A stretch of 64,000 nucleotides of DNA from Acanthacorydalis orientalis (GCA_034766995.1 CM068317.1:16949154-17013153); one strand, 5' to 3'. Counted from the stretch's first letter, positions 34,693 through 45,965 are shown. Notes: generated from the letters alone by a model not told the origin. Numbers and translations: made by a program.

Positions 34693-36115
34693 TAAGCATA
34701 TGAAAATTTGTTTTCCGGAACTTATATATATATGGCACATAACTTATTGCATATTTTATAAATAGGCAATTATAACACTAATTGAATATGGATCAAGAGT
34801 TTCGCAAGGATTGTCACAATATTAACTTTTAATTCTTCACTGGTACTTTTTTATATTATAATTTTTTTAAATGTTACACTTTCTAGACATTTTATTTTGA
34901 CAGACTAGACAGTTGATTATTGTTTACTTTTTTACAAAATTATGTCATAGTTGCAATATATTGTTTATTTTTTAAGAATTAAAAAGTTATCAAGAAGTTT
35001 TCAATTTATTTTTATAAATAAAATCAGTACATTGTTTCAATATAATTTTGAAATTCCTTTAAAAGCTTAAAAATAAAATAAAAAATAACTATAAGAGTTA
35101 ATCTGTTTATTACACCATAAAAAGCATCTTAAGCTTTCAAACTTATATATGTATTGGTGTAGTATCTGTTTATTGGATCATAAAAACCCATCTGGAAATA
35201 TTTTATCTCTTGAATGTTTTTATTCTTTTTGTTTGTTGTTGATTTTTCTTCATACATGTATTCACGAATATGTAATATGTTGTTAAACGTTACTTTAAAA
35301 ATAATTTTAATATATTGATATTTTTTAATTATTATTTTCTATTCGTAAAATAGAAATGTAATATAATTCTTTTCTAAAAAGTAATATGAAAATAATGATT
35401 CATAAAAAATGAAATGTGTATTTAAGAGCATTTTATTGAAAAAAAAATTAATAATATATTTTTATATTCAAAATCTAACATTAATTAAATTGTTTAATAA
35501 GTTGTGTTATAAAATAAATATCTTTAGTGATTGACATAAACTGCTATTAAAAATTAAATGGATATATTTAGTTTTTTTCTATTTACATATAATTTAAAAT
35601 TTATATTATTGGTAAAAAAATATAATTACTTAAAAAAACATTGAAAAATCTCAAAATAAAATATACATACTTTTGAATCATACAGTCAGACAAGTAATTA
35701 TTACTTTTATTGAAAAGATATTTTATCTATTGTATATCATAAAAATAATAATAACTGACCTAAATAGCCAAAAAGATTAATAAACCTGTAAGTGTAAGTC
35801 TCGAAACCAAAAAATTAGTAAAAATATTTCTTATAGCTGCAGTTGTTTTTTTTTTTGAAAATATAAAGTAATATCAAAATAAATATTATTTGTGTTACTT
35901 TGTAGTTAATTTTTATGTTCAAAACATTGTTTCTATATCGAATATAATTAAAAATTGTTAAGAAATTAAAGCATTTTTAATTTTTTCATTATCAACGTGA
36001 GAAAGTTATAAACAAATTAAGTATTTTTTTAAATATTATAATTGACTATTTCTAAAACCTCGAAACCCATTTTTCTTTATATAAAAAATATATGACTATA
36101 CATTAATAATATCAC
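34693..36115. other. Unannotated AT-rich DNA
   Basis: About 1.4 kb of low-complexity AT-rich sequence with no recognised feature. Confidence 0.6.
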
Positions 36116-36117
36116 TA

Positions 36118-37438
36118 TAATGTTGGTATCACTATATTGTTGAATAATTGCGGTTTATGAACTTCAAATTCATTTACATTTTTCTCGACTAATAATTAAC
36201 TATATAAATGAAAATAAGTACCATTAGAATCGACACATTTTATTCAATTAATTACAAGTATATTTATTCCACTGGTGTAAAATTCCGGAGTTCTGGAGTT
36301 GGTAAAATGTCGAAATGCATTATTAGCAGGTTGGTTGTTGAAGACCTTACCCTGTAAGAAGTTGTTAAAATGCTTAAACAAGTAATAATCTGTTGACGAG
36401 ATGTTCGGTGAGTATAGTGGATGAAGCAATTTTTCACAGCTTAATTCATTCAAATTTTTGGAGAGTTAATCATGCGACGTGCGGTCGTCCATTGTAATAG
36501 AGCAGGGTTGGATTTTAGATTGACCAGTACGGGGACCAGACGTCGCAGTTTTTGGTGCATTTTTTTCAAATTCTTGATAATAACTCTCAGTTGTAATGGT
36601 TTCGCTAGGATTCAAAAAATTGTAGTGATTTATACCAAGCGCCGACCACCAAGCAATTAGCATAATTTTTTTTTAGTGTAGTTTCGAATTCGCGAAATGC
36701 TTTCAGGCTTCATTTTTATCCAACCACTGTGCAGTCCGATTTTTGTTGTCCTAAAGGATCAATTTTTCATCGTAACTATTGTACGAACATCATCATATTG
36801 CATCAACTATTGTACGTTATAATATGAACGAGAATGATCGTTTTTGTAGCCAAAAAGAAAACATAGAAAAAACTTCGTATCGGTGATTTTTTGGTTTTCG
36901 TTTAGTTTGTACGGCACCCATTTCTCAACTTTTTTGATTTCCTGTTTTAAGTAGGACAGAACTATTACGTGATTAATACCTAACTTTTGTGCTAAAATAT
37001 CGAATTTGTGTGCGTGGTTTCAATTCAAATAATGACTTAAGTTAATTGTTATGAACTGAAGAAAAACGCCCGAGACATTATTAATCTTCAAAGCTCTTGT
37101 TTTCAGTACTAAATTAACGGAATCAGCATTAAAGCGCACGTTCTTTAACAATACTCGTAGCAAAAGCATAGTTTAATTTACGAACAGTTTCTGCTGCTTA
37201 ACCACCCATTTTGAACTCAAAAATAATGATTTTATTTGCTTCTTTTCCATCTCTTATTCAATATCTCGATTTGAAGAAAAAAAACTAATTAAATCCAAAT
37301 TGATGTTACCAAAATACAGACCGAAAAATGTATTTTAAAATGATATTAATATGAACATAATCAAGTGACATTTTCATTGAAAAAAATTAAGGTTAGAATT
37401 CAGAAAATAAATACCGCAATTATTTTTTACCAACCTAA
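36118..37438 (-). mobile_element. Near full-length mariner, decayed (1321 bp)
   Basis: TTAGGTTGGTAG-family copy with a damaged left end (TAATGTTGGTA then a small insertion) and an intact right end ACCAACCTAA. TA lies at 36116-36117 and 37439-37440. Minus-strand pieces run from the N-terminal region near 37250 to the catalytic domain. A frame at 36466-36663 has WWSALGINHYNFLNPSETIT. A second frame at 36244-36453 has LHPLYSPNISSTDYYLFKH, with the third Asp retained, and NFLQGKVFNNQ. The second catalytic motif is broken by a frameshift. A 17-bp imperfect tandem duplication (TATCACTATAATGTTGG) accounts for the odd left end. Confidence 0.9.
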
Positions 37439-37440
37439 TA

Positions 37441-39360
37441 TTTTTATTAAAACATTAATAAACCAAAACAATGCAAATGCACTTGTTTAAACAATTAATC
37501 AGTATTTTTAATAAATATGGAGAAATTAATTTTTAACAACAATTTTGTAAAAATACTGATATATTTACAAAATTGTGGTATTTTTTGACAATGATACATT
37601 TATTACGAAAGTATGTTTTCAAAAAGGAGTAGTTCCAACCCTGAAATTAGCGCTATTCGAATCTTTTTACATTATAATAAATTTCAAGGAAATTAAAAAT
37701 GAATTTTTGTTAGTATATACAAAATTTGGTTAACCAGTTTTGAAAAATAAGCGGTTTATATCTATAAAATTCTAGAAAATGTTTAATAGTTAAAAAAGAT
37801 TTTAAGAGAAAAATTTTTAATTGACAGTGTAGCCTGAATAGTTATCAGTTTCAAGGTTATATTAGTTAATTTTAAACAAATTAAAAAAATAGGATACAGA
37901 CTTAAAAATAATATTAGTAAATAATATGATTATTTTCATTTAGACACCTTTTTAAAATATATAGTTAAGTATGGAACGAACAAGTTAGTAAATAGATTCT
38001 AGATACATTCTTCAAAAGTTATATACTTGAAGAAAAAAAGGTCATTACTAGGATCATAAATATTGTATTAAGTATAATAGTTGATCCTGTATCTTGTTAT
38101 TATAATAATAGCATTGACATCAAAAGGGTCATAAACAAAAACGTGTTTGAAAATAATTCATTTATGACAATACATATTTTTTTTAACTGAAGAAAAAAAT
38201 TCAATAAATTTAATCAACTAGAGTTATCAATGATTTTTGTATATATTTTGCTTTATAAATACATTTTTATAACGTTACGTATAAAGGTTATTGTACAATG
38301 ACAGTATCTACATTTGCAAGACTCAAATAGTATAACATATTTTATTAGAGGATTACGAAAAACGTGTACAATTTTCTTGATATCTACAAAGCATCGACAA
38401 GAATTGCATAACAATCTTTTTATAGACAGAGTTTCATTCTTACGTGATGGGATTAACAACACAAGAAATTCACATAAATCAGTGAACAATAAAACAAAGT
38501 TTGTATTGAAATAAAGATAAGAAGCATTGTCATTGTGAATATTTTTAATATAAATTACACTGCCTAGCTATTTCATTTCATTCATCAAACAATTAATATT
38601 TTTTTTATAAAAATAATATTGTATGAAATTTCGTTAGTCATTAAGTTTAATTTGTATGCAACGTTAAAATTCGGAAACTACTGGTCAGATTTTCATTCAT
38701 TTTTCACTTTACATTTGAATTTTTATCCTAATAGATATAGAATAAAAAGTTGGACATTTTACGGTATTCTGTACAGATGCATTTTTTGAAATTTTAGTTT
38801 TTAGAACATTAAATGGAATGTTAAACAAATTAATTTGTAACATACACGCATAATGAAGTATGAAAAAAAATATTAAGTTTAAAAAATTATAACTTTTTAA
38901 CCAAAGTGATTAGAAATATATCTAATTTCACTTAAATGGTCTTTAATATAAAGTTGCTCAAGTTAGCTGTACAAATTAATTTAATGCTTTTTTTATAGAA
39001 AATGGAACGAATAAATTTTAAAATAAATAATAAAATTTCAAATAAATTTTACAACTTCTTCCACTGTTTTAGCATTTTTTGCATGCTTTATGCATCACAA
39101 TAACTTCCTCACAGCTGAACAAATCAATCCCACGGTTTCGGCAGCATTTTTCAACTGGAATGTGAAAAGTATGCAATGCCTAATATGTTGTTTTTCAGAT
39201 TCCATCGTGTTCACTATTGTTTTACGAGGTTATGGCCAAGATATATAGTACTTTAAAATTTTAAGGTTGTCATTTCAAATTCCTAAAACAACGAAAAAAT
39301 ATTTTAATTTAGAACATAGTTATGATTGATTGAATTTAAAGGCACAAAATTAATATTTGC
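37441..39360. other. AT-rich DNA, two unassigned open frames
   Basis: Overlapping open frames lie at 38253-38489 (minus) and 38314-38514 (plus). Neither has an ATG-anchored known domain, and the plus frame runs into AATAAAG near its end. The phrase GGAAACTACTGGTCAGATTTT at 38678-38698 resembles a motif common near helentron-type elements, but nothing else supports that. Confidence 0.4.
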
Positions 39361-39362
39361 AC

Positions 39363-39364
<2 letters not shown>

Positions 39365-39431
<67 letters not shown>
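39365..39431. repeat. (TA)n(TG)n compound microsatellite
   Basis: TA array switching to a short TG array. Confidence 0.95.
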
Positions 39432-39494
39432 TTACATATGTATATGCATATATGTGTATGTATAGTTTAAATGATGCATTGATTTTTGTTGTAA

Positions 39495-40045
39495 ATTTTA
39501 ATAATCTTTCTATATATATAAAAATTATTCCATTGTAAAATTTCCATAAAACACATTTTTTTCGTGTAGACCATTTCCTCTTAGCGGCGCACCCGCCCCT
39601 ACACTCTACCAGTAATACGTTAACCATTTTATTCTCGATCATTAATGATTGGTTGATGGATGTCGAGCGGTCTCTGTTCTGGTTGGTTGACATCAGTCAC
39701 ATATACGTAACTCTCTCACTGTGTACAAGGAAAGAGGGTTTACGATTTTAATGTAAAACTGATATGAAATTTATTCAAAATATTGTATTAATTAAAGATT
39801 TAGAGTTAAAAAATTGTTACACATTTTAATATTGTATTATGTTGTTAATTTTTATAAAATTTTCCAATAAAAAAATTACAACTTATATTTTTTTCAGATT
39901 ATTTGTGTACATAATTTGTTAATTTCCGTTATTTTTTAGGGGAGAGCAGAGGTAAACGAACAGAGGGCATAGCATCCCCGTAAGTCAGCGAACGTAGTGA
40001 GTAGGGAAGAAGCACTTGGTAATTAAATTAATAATTTAAAAATTT
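39495..40045 (+). repeat. Unclassified interspersed repeat, copy A (about 550 bp)
   Basis: The most complete copy of a family seen four or five times here. Blocks in order: CTTTCTATATATATAAAAAT; TCGTGTAGACCATTTCCTC; TACACTCTACCAGTAATACG; TTCTCGATCATTAATG; GATTGGTTGATGGATG; GGTTGGTTGACATCAGT; AATGTAAAACTGATATGAAA; then the GC-richer 3' block GTCAGCGAACGTAGTGAGTA ending near CTTGGTAATTAA. No long frame and no clear terminal repeats. The CCAAT-like boxes and a CATCAGT initiator-like site suggest a promoter-bearing element such as a solo LTR or a non-autonomous transposon. That is inference. Confidence 0.6.
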
Positions 40046-40338
40046 ACTGTTTTAATATCATTGATAAACAAAATATAGTTTTTTTATAAAAAAAATAAAA
40101 TACTCTTTCAAAGGTCCTCAATCATATTACAAAGAAAATTGTACACTTTTTATAATTAATGAAAAATTTTATTAGAGTCAAATGTAGCATAATTAATATT
40201 GTATTAGATTATTGTTTTAATGATCTACAATATTTTCTATAGATTATTGTTGAATAGGCATTATTTATATTTTTTCAATTAAATTTTTAATTAAGGATTA
40301 TGGTTTAATTTAAGTAACAGTATTTGCATCCAAAACCT
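40046..40338. other. Unannotated AT-rich DNA
   Basis: Nothing recognised between two repeat copies. Confidence 0.5.
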
Positions 40339-40339
40339 G

Positions 40340-40383
<44 letters not shown>
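40339..40383. repeat. (TA)n(GA)n compound microsatellite
   Basis: TA array switching cleanly to GA. Confidence 0.96.
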
Positions 40384-40467
40384 AATAAATATATAGATCT
40401 TTTTGTCTTTAATATATCTTTCTATAATTAAACATTGATCCTCCTACTTCGTGATTTTTATTCGTGT

Positions 40468-40520
40468 TTTGATTGGTTGATGGAGATTGTGCGGTCTCTA
40501 TTATAATTGGTTGACATCAG

Positions 40521-40576
<56 letters not shown>

Positions 40577-40895
40577 CTCATTCACGGTGTGCAGCGAAAG
40601 AGGATATACGAATTCAGTGTAAAACTGATAAAATATTTTATTCACTGAAGCTTTAAAGTAAAGAAATTATTACAAATTGTAACATTGTATTTCGTTATGT
40701 AAATTTTTATAATCTTTCCTTATAAATATTTTACGACTTACATTTTATACTGATTAGTTGTGTGTATAATTTTATAATTTATTTTATTTGTTAGAGGAGG
40801 TGCGAGCGTTATCAAGCAGAAGGCGGGGTTCTTCCGGGTCTAGGCGAGCACAGAGAGCAGAGGGCAAAGCCCAATGGTATTAATAAGGAAAATAT
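40468..40895 (+). repeat. Unclassified interspersed repeat, copy B
   Basis: Direct-orientation relative of copy A about 820 bp downstream. It shares GATTGGTTGATGGAGATTGT, ATTGGTTGACATCAGTTATA, AGTGTAAAACTGATAAAAT and the 3' block GAGAGCAGAGGGCAAAGCCC / GGTATTAATAAGG. A TA array (40521-40575) sits in its middle, just after the CATCAGT site. The first third of copy A is missing here. Confidence 0.6.
40521..40575. repeat. (TA)n microsatellite inside repeat copy B
   Basis: TA array located where copy A has only CACATATACGTAAC, so it expanded after the copies separated. Confidence 0.93.
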
Positions 40896-41359
40896 GTTAA
40901 ATAATCCAACCATATAATATTAAAAAGAAACATTAATTGAATTTTATTATTTATTTATTTACTAGTTTTGCCGTATTAAACTGAATATAAGTTTTTTCGA
41001 CAAACTTTCATGAAAAATCAAAAGTTATTTTATATTCGTATCTTCAGGAATTCAGACTATACCGCCACACGTGATGTTTCTGAATTAGTTTTAAATATGT
41101 ATTTGAATAATTTTTATTAACATTACGATATTTTTTATTATTTTCTTTGGAAAAATTCTGCATGTCGTCTTATAATAGGAGTCGTAAAAAATTCTTCTTT
41201 CTTGATTTTTTTTGAAAACACTGGGAATCGTCTTTATATTTGGGCTAATACATTAACTGATATTTATATTAATAATAAAAAATTAAAGCTAAATATTAAA
41301 AAAATGCCAATAATAGTATTATATATAGGACATAAAAATGTATCACGAAAAATTTTGAA
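40896..41359. other. Unannotated AT-rich DNA
   Basis: Nothing recognised. Confidence 0.5.
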
Positions 41360-41401
41360 TTATATATATATATACATATACATATATATAGAGAGAGAGA
41401 A
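41360..41401. repeat. (TA)n(GA)n compound microsatellite
   Basis: TA array with CA variants switching to GA, followed by GACAGCGGGGGGAG. Confidence 0.93.
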
Positions 41402-41469
41402 AGACAGCGGGGGGAGAAAGGAATTTTAAAGAATCTGTGGAAATCTCAACTATTAATAAAAGTATGCTT

Positions 41470-42060
41470 ACGAATAGTCATCTAGTTACGTCTTCCATTA
41501 TTACTATTAAGTTCGGTGAAAATCAGAGACCATCTATAAAGTCTTTGAACAAAACGAGCTCTGTACAGATTGCGACAGTGACATGCCAATAAGAGTAGCA
41601 AGTATCGTATGACCGTACGAAAGAAACAGTGAACGACCACGCTTCATGATGTATTAGTATTCCGTGCACGCGGCTCGAACCACTGCTAACTTACTTTGTT
41701 ACGCGTACGTCCTTCGCGCTCGGAGGGTCCTCAGAGAGACAAGTTACAAAATGGAGAATATTTGATTTGCAAAAGAGATCGAGTTCCCGTCGATATTTTC
41801 TGCAGGTTCGTCCGCTGTGACTGGAGGACGGGAAAAAGACATCGCGCCAACGTACTTATGTGTCTTGATAAATAGAAGGAATCGGCATCGGCGAATCATT
41901 TTACATTTTGCTTTATATTTTTCGTACGTTGTTACGAAATTGTTTTTTATATATGGATGACGATGGTGTGAATGTAGCAGGTGCTCGGGATATTTTTGAA
42001 TGATGCGTATATGAATGTGTATGTACATACTTTGGACGTATTTTTATCTTTGAGCAATTT
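41470..42060. other. GC-richer unique island
   Basis: Unique sequence, clearly less AT-rich than its surroundings. Examples are ATTCCGTGCACGCGGCTCG, CGCGCTCGGAGGGTCCTCAG and CGGCATCGGCGAATC. A minus-strand frame at 41744-42028 stays open for 94 codons and includes SFSRPPVTADEPAENIDG; an ATG start lies at its head. No domain is recognised. Promoter, untranslated exon or conserved element are the likely options. Confidence 0.4.
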
Positions 42061-42198
42061 ATTAGATGGCGAATTTTTTTTTGTTTTCCTTTATATTCTA
42101 TATCTGAATTGTAAATAATAAATTCGATTGAAAATTACTTTTACTTTCTTTAATGTTCAACATATAAACAAACTATTATGTAATATAATTCAAAAATT

Positions 42199-42200
<2 letters not shown>

Positions 42201-42248
<48 letters not shown>
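42201..42248. repeat. (TA)n microsatellite
   Basis: Perfect TA array. Confidence 0.95.
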
Positions 42249-42249
<1 letters not shown>

Positions 42250-42285
42250 AAATATTGAGAATATGAAGTTAAATAAGAATTTATA

Positions 42286-42310
42286 TACATACATATATAT
42301 ATATATATAC
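42286..42310. repeat. Short (TA)n microsatellite
   Basis: Short TA array preceded by CATACA. Confidence 0.85.
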
Positions 42311-42319
42311 ATGAGAAAG

Positions 42320-43368
42320 AAGAAAAAAAATCTGTGCTTAAGGAGACTCCTCTTACTTTGTCCTCAATTTGTATCACTAGGATGAAATTTGAAAGATGTT
42401 TCATACTGATAAGTTGCTTTCTTATTGGTAATCGTGCAAATGTCATAAAAAAATTATAAACAGTGAAGAAGAAAATCAACTTCATTTACAGAGTTTTATT
42501 GAGAAAGAAGTGATGCTTGTTTACAAATTTCTATATAAGAAGATCGTAATAATCATAGATTAATTCGAAAAAAATCATATCTCCACATCGGTGGCTTTGA
42601 TTCACAAGTGAGAAACGATTCTAAATTGAATATAATATTTTGTAACTGTTCAACAGTATTTATTGGACATATTATTGCGCCTACATTTAACATTATAACG
42701 AAATGGTGGGACAAAACTATTATAAAAAGCGATCATATTGATAAATACTGATTTTGTCTAGATGTACATGATCATAGAATTATAATCAGTTGGAGATATG
42801 AATAGAGAAAACAAGAAATGTGTATTAGAAAGAGGCGTACAGTATAAATTAAAATATGGATTTCATAGATTATTATAGAAAGAGATTATTTCTACACATT
42901 CACAACAGAATGATCAGTGCTTGTTATATCGAAAATATCTTTTATCCAATGTTACTTTAATACTTATAAACAATTTGAAGTGTCATATTCATATTAAATA
43001 ATACTCTATATAAGATGGCCACGTTCAAGAACTTGCGAAAAACAAATTCAAAATGTTATACATGAAACACCAAGTCTACAGATTCCTTATTGAAAATATC
43101 TAGAATAAGAAAAGATTTAAACAAAGCCAGCACCCTTCTGCAAACTAATATGACATACAAATCGGATAAAGAGAGTATATAAGAATAACAATGTTTATAT
43201 ACAAGTCTTCAGCAATCAGCCATTGTATATAAAAATATTTTAAAATGTTTTTAAAGTAAAATAGCCTTCACAGCTCTTTAGGAAATTTAAAGGAAATTTT
43301 TTTTTCTTCATTTCTTACACAATATCTTTCCCTCACCTCTCCTTCTCAACCTCCTCTCCCTCTTTCTA

Positions 43369-43371
<3 letters not shown>
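42320..43371. other. Unannotated DNA
   Basis: No gene recognised. A pyrimidine-rich tract (CTCACCTCTCCTTCTCAACC and more) at 43332-43370 precedes the next array. Confidence 0.5.

Positions 43372-43419
<48 letters not shown>
43372..43419. repeat. (TA)n microsatellite
   Basis: TA array directly after a CT-rich tract. Confidence 0.95.
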
Positions 43420-43422
<3 letters not shown>

Positions 43423-43655
43423 CTCCACAGTCACTTTGTGATTATATTTACCCGGAAGAAAATTAAACAAAAATCATAAAAAATCTAAAATCACTAAGTA
43501 CTGAAAAATGACCAACAGTTGCAACAAATTAAGGGCGTTTTTCGATTTTATCTTTTTTGTTTTTCGTATGTCTTATGATGGAATAAATAATTTAAAATTT
43601 AATGTGGAAACATGGACAGGAGTTGTAAAATTACAGGATTAATTTAATTTAAAAT

Positions 43656-43658
<3 letters not shown>

Positions 43659-43700
<42 letters not shown>
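43659..43700. repeat. (TA)n microsatellite
   Basis: Perfect TA array. Confidence 0.95.
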
Positions 43701-43702
<2 letters not shown>

Positions 43703-44100
43703 TGATTGTACTACCTACATAAATGGCGTAAAATAAATTTGCGTGTGTTCTTTTTTTACACATTTACCCTTTTATTATATAAATGATATGGTGTTTTAAA
43801 ATTCTTTTTAATGTTTACTTTCTCATTCTCTAGATAAATGATATATTTTTTGGTAAATATACATGTGTCGAATGTTGGCTTCGAACAGAAAATAAATAGT
43901 TCTATAACAGAAACAGTTAACTCAAAATATACGATATAACGACCAGCAAGTCATTCTACAAGAACATTACATATTTCGGGATAAACGTTTCAGCTGAACT
44001 TCGAATATTTTTATTGTATATATTCGACACATAAATTTTATCGTTTTTAATAGCCTTTCCATCTAGTTTTATTCTATTATTTTGATGTTAGATTATATAA
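43701..44100. other. Unannotated AT-rich DNA
   Basis: Nothing recognised. Confidence 0.5.
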
Positions 44101-44340
44101 CCCGTGCACAGATGCAATGTAGATACAAATCAGAAGGATATCAAACACGGCAAACAGTGCAACAGCCGGATACATTACGACTGTGAGATGTGTAATGCAC
44201 GTGACGCCACCTATATGGAACGTGTTTTACACAAGCGCCACATGCGCCACCTCTTGTATCCTGCATTTTACAAAGATGATTCTTATTATTATCATCTACG
44301 AGAAAGCTGTATCTTCGGCAATGTTTTCGAATTTATGTAA
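44101..44340 (+). other. GC-richer pocket with open frame and zinc-finger-like spacing
   Basis: Between stops at 44098 and 44338 a 79-codon frame stays open. It contains YDCEMCNARDATYMERV and LHKRHMRH, a C-x2-C-x12-H-x5-H pattern like a C2H2 finger, but lacks the conserved Phe. There is no ATG before residue 29. The His/Arg run comes from two CTCF-like DNA motifs, so the protein resemblance may be a coincidence of a regulatory site. I favour regulatory DNA over an exon. Confidence 0.3.
44203..44257 (-). promoter_or_regulatory. Paired CTCF-like motifs
   Basis: GACGCCACCTATATGG (44203-44218) and TGCGCCACCTCTTGT (44243-44257) lie in the same orientation 40 bp apart. An additional partial AGCGCCACATG lies at 44234. 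Their reverse complements contain AGGTGGCGT and AGGTGGCGC, the core of CTCF insulator motifs. They sit in an isolated less AT-rich pocket. Binding is inferred only from the motif. Confidence 0.45.
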
Positions 44341-44423
44341 CAGTTGAGCCAAAATGACCAGTATCGTTGCACTTAATAATAATACATTTTTATACAATGC
44401 ACGTAATGTCTATAATAATAACC

Positions 44424-44426
<3 letters not shown>

Positions 44427-44476
<50 letters not shown>
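44427..44476. repeat. (TA)n microsatellite
   Basis: Perfect TA array. Confidence 0.95.
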
Positions 44477-44478
<2 letters not shown>

Positions 44479-44634
44479 TATACATTAATATTATTTATTG
44501 ATAATGGTACTTTTTATATAAAACCCTTTATTATACAATTACGATTTATTTTTTCTTTTAATTTTTATTTTATTTGATTACTAATTAAAATAATTCATTA
44601 TTTTTTATGAATAGTTATATTATTTAATACCAGC

Positions 44635-44895
44635 GGGCTTTGACCCTTACTCACTACTCTCTCCAATTCCTGAGAGGCTCCGCTCCCTGCTCGCTTATCA
44701 CCGTCTTATAATCACTAATAATTCGTGAAACATCGGAAATGATCGAGAATGGAAATGGTTAAGGTGCTACTTGTAGAGTGTAACGGAAGGAGCGGTGTTG
44801 CGAGGAGGTAATCTACACGAAAAATAGAATTTTATTTCACGGAAATTTTACGATGGATTTATATTTTATATATAGAATGATATTAAAATTGATTA
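44635..44895 (-). repeat. Unclassified interspersed repeat, copy C
   Basis: On the minus strand it has the 5' blocks of copy A: CATTCTATATATAAAATAT, TTTTTCGTGTAGATTACCTC, TTACACTCTACAAGTAGCAC and CATTCTCGATCATTTCC. It also has the 3' block GAGCAGGGAGCGGAGCCTCT, AGAGTAGTGAGTAAGG, GTCAAAGCCCGCTGGTATTA. The middle third found in copies A and B is absent. This links the two ends as parts of one element. Confidence 0.6.
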
Positions 44896-45377
44896 CTTTA
44901 AAATTAATAGATAATTAATAAAAAAAATATTTCTCAATATAAAGTATTGGAAACGTAATATAATAAGTTAAATTGTCTATATTAAATTAAAGATGTATTC
45001 TAATAATTCATTTGTAAAGTCAAGGTTATATAATCATTCATTAAATATACACTACTAATAAAAAAACACTACTCTGTTAATGCTGCTTTTGTGTTTTCAT
45101 ACGAATATTTTAATTTTTTTCTATCGTTCGGTTCTAAGACAGGTAAAAGAACGTAATCGTTTATTGATTCTGGATATTTCCGGTCTATTATTTCTCCCAA
45201 TATCATGCAACATTATCCTCTAATTGCAATCGTTTCATTCTTCAACAAAGATTATTAGTTTATTACCCTCCATCTAATTAAACCATATTCCAATAGTCTA
45301 TAACAGTCAATTCTTCATCAACAGATTTTACACTGTTTTGTGACAATATTTAGGAACAAAGTGTGTATTTAGATAAC

Positions 45378-45383
<6 letters not shown>
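44896..45383. other. Unannotated AT-rich DNA
   Basis: Nothing recognised. Confidence 0.5.

Positions 45384-45427
<44 letters not shown>
45384..45427. repeat. (TA)n microsatellite
   Basis: Perfect TA array. Confidence 0.95.
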
Positions 45428-45429
<2 letters not shown>

Positions 45430-45539
45430 GTATATTCGTAGCCGAAATTGAATAAAACTACCAGTGATTACACAGTTTACTAATGATAATAATATAAAGT
45501 AACACGATAATTACAGTTAATATATTTTATATAACATTT

Positions 45540-45727
45540 AGTTCATTCAAAGCGTCTCCCGATCTGATCGTGCTCCCTGCACACCCGCACTCAATGTACT
45601 GTTATTTAATAATTATTTATAGCCGGCTCGCACTTTGCGGACATCCACCTACACCGTCACCCAAGCCTCACTTTGTTGTCAAGGGCGGTAATAGTAACAT
45701 GTGGAGGCCGAGCACCGAGGCTGTGCT

Positions 45728-45729
<2 letters not shown>
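45540..45729. other. GC-richer patch before a TA array
   Basis: Unique less AT-rich sequence (CCGATCTGATCGTGCTCCCT, AGCCGGCTCGCACTTTGCGG, GGAGGCCGAGCACCGAGGC) that ends exactly at a TA array. The arrangement resembles the repeat fragments at 11884 and 25265, but I could not align it well. Not a recognisable gene. Confidence 0.3.

Positions 45730-45764
<35 letters not shown>
45730..45764. repeat. (TA)n microsatellite
   Basis: Perfect TA array. Confidence 0.95.
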
Positions 45765-45768
<4 letters not shown>

Positions 45769-45809
45769 TTCATTACGCTCTTTCTAAGCTTACTAGGTTG
45801 ATCCTCCTT

Positions 45810-45965
45810 GAAGGTAAGTGAAATTAGATTAGGTCAAATCCAGACAGGATAGGTCAGATTATGTCCGGTCAAGTTTATACCTAATAAATCATTGAAATAT
45901 ATATAATTTTAATTACATTTCTTCTGGTTAGATCAGATAAAATTAGATAAGATCAGAATAATTTA
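45810..45965. repeat. Degenerate GGTCAGATTA-type short repeat
   Basis: Variants of a roughly 10-bp unit recur: GATTAGGTCAAAT, ACAGGATAGGTCAGATTA, GTCCGGTCAAG, GGTTAGATCAGAT. They are too diverged for a clean consensus. Confidence 0.4.

Noticed and set aside
38675..38715. GGAAACTACTGGTCAGATTTT as a helentron-associated motif
   Set aside because: A single short phrase with no helicase, Rep or terminal hairpin nearby.
39495..40895. Copies A and B as the two LTRs of one retrotransposon
   Set aside because: The 800-bp spacing leaves no room for internal genes, copy B lacks the 5' third, and no primer-binding or gag/pol sequence lies between them.
44104..44340. C2H2 zinc-finger exon
   Set aside because: Spacing fits one finger, but the conserved Phe is missing, no ATG precedes it, and the His/Arg run is explained by CTCF-like DNA motifs.
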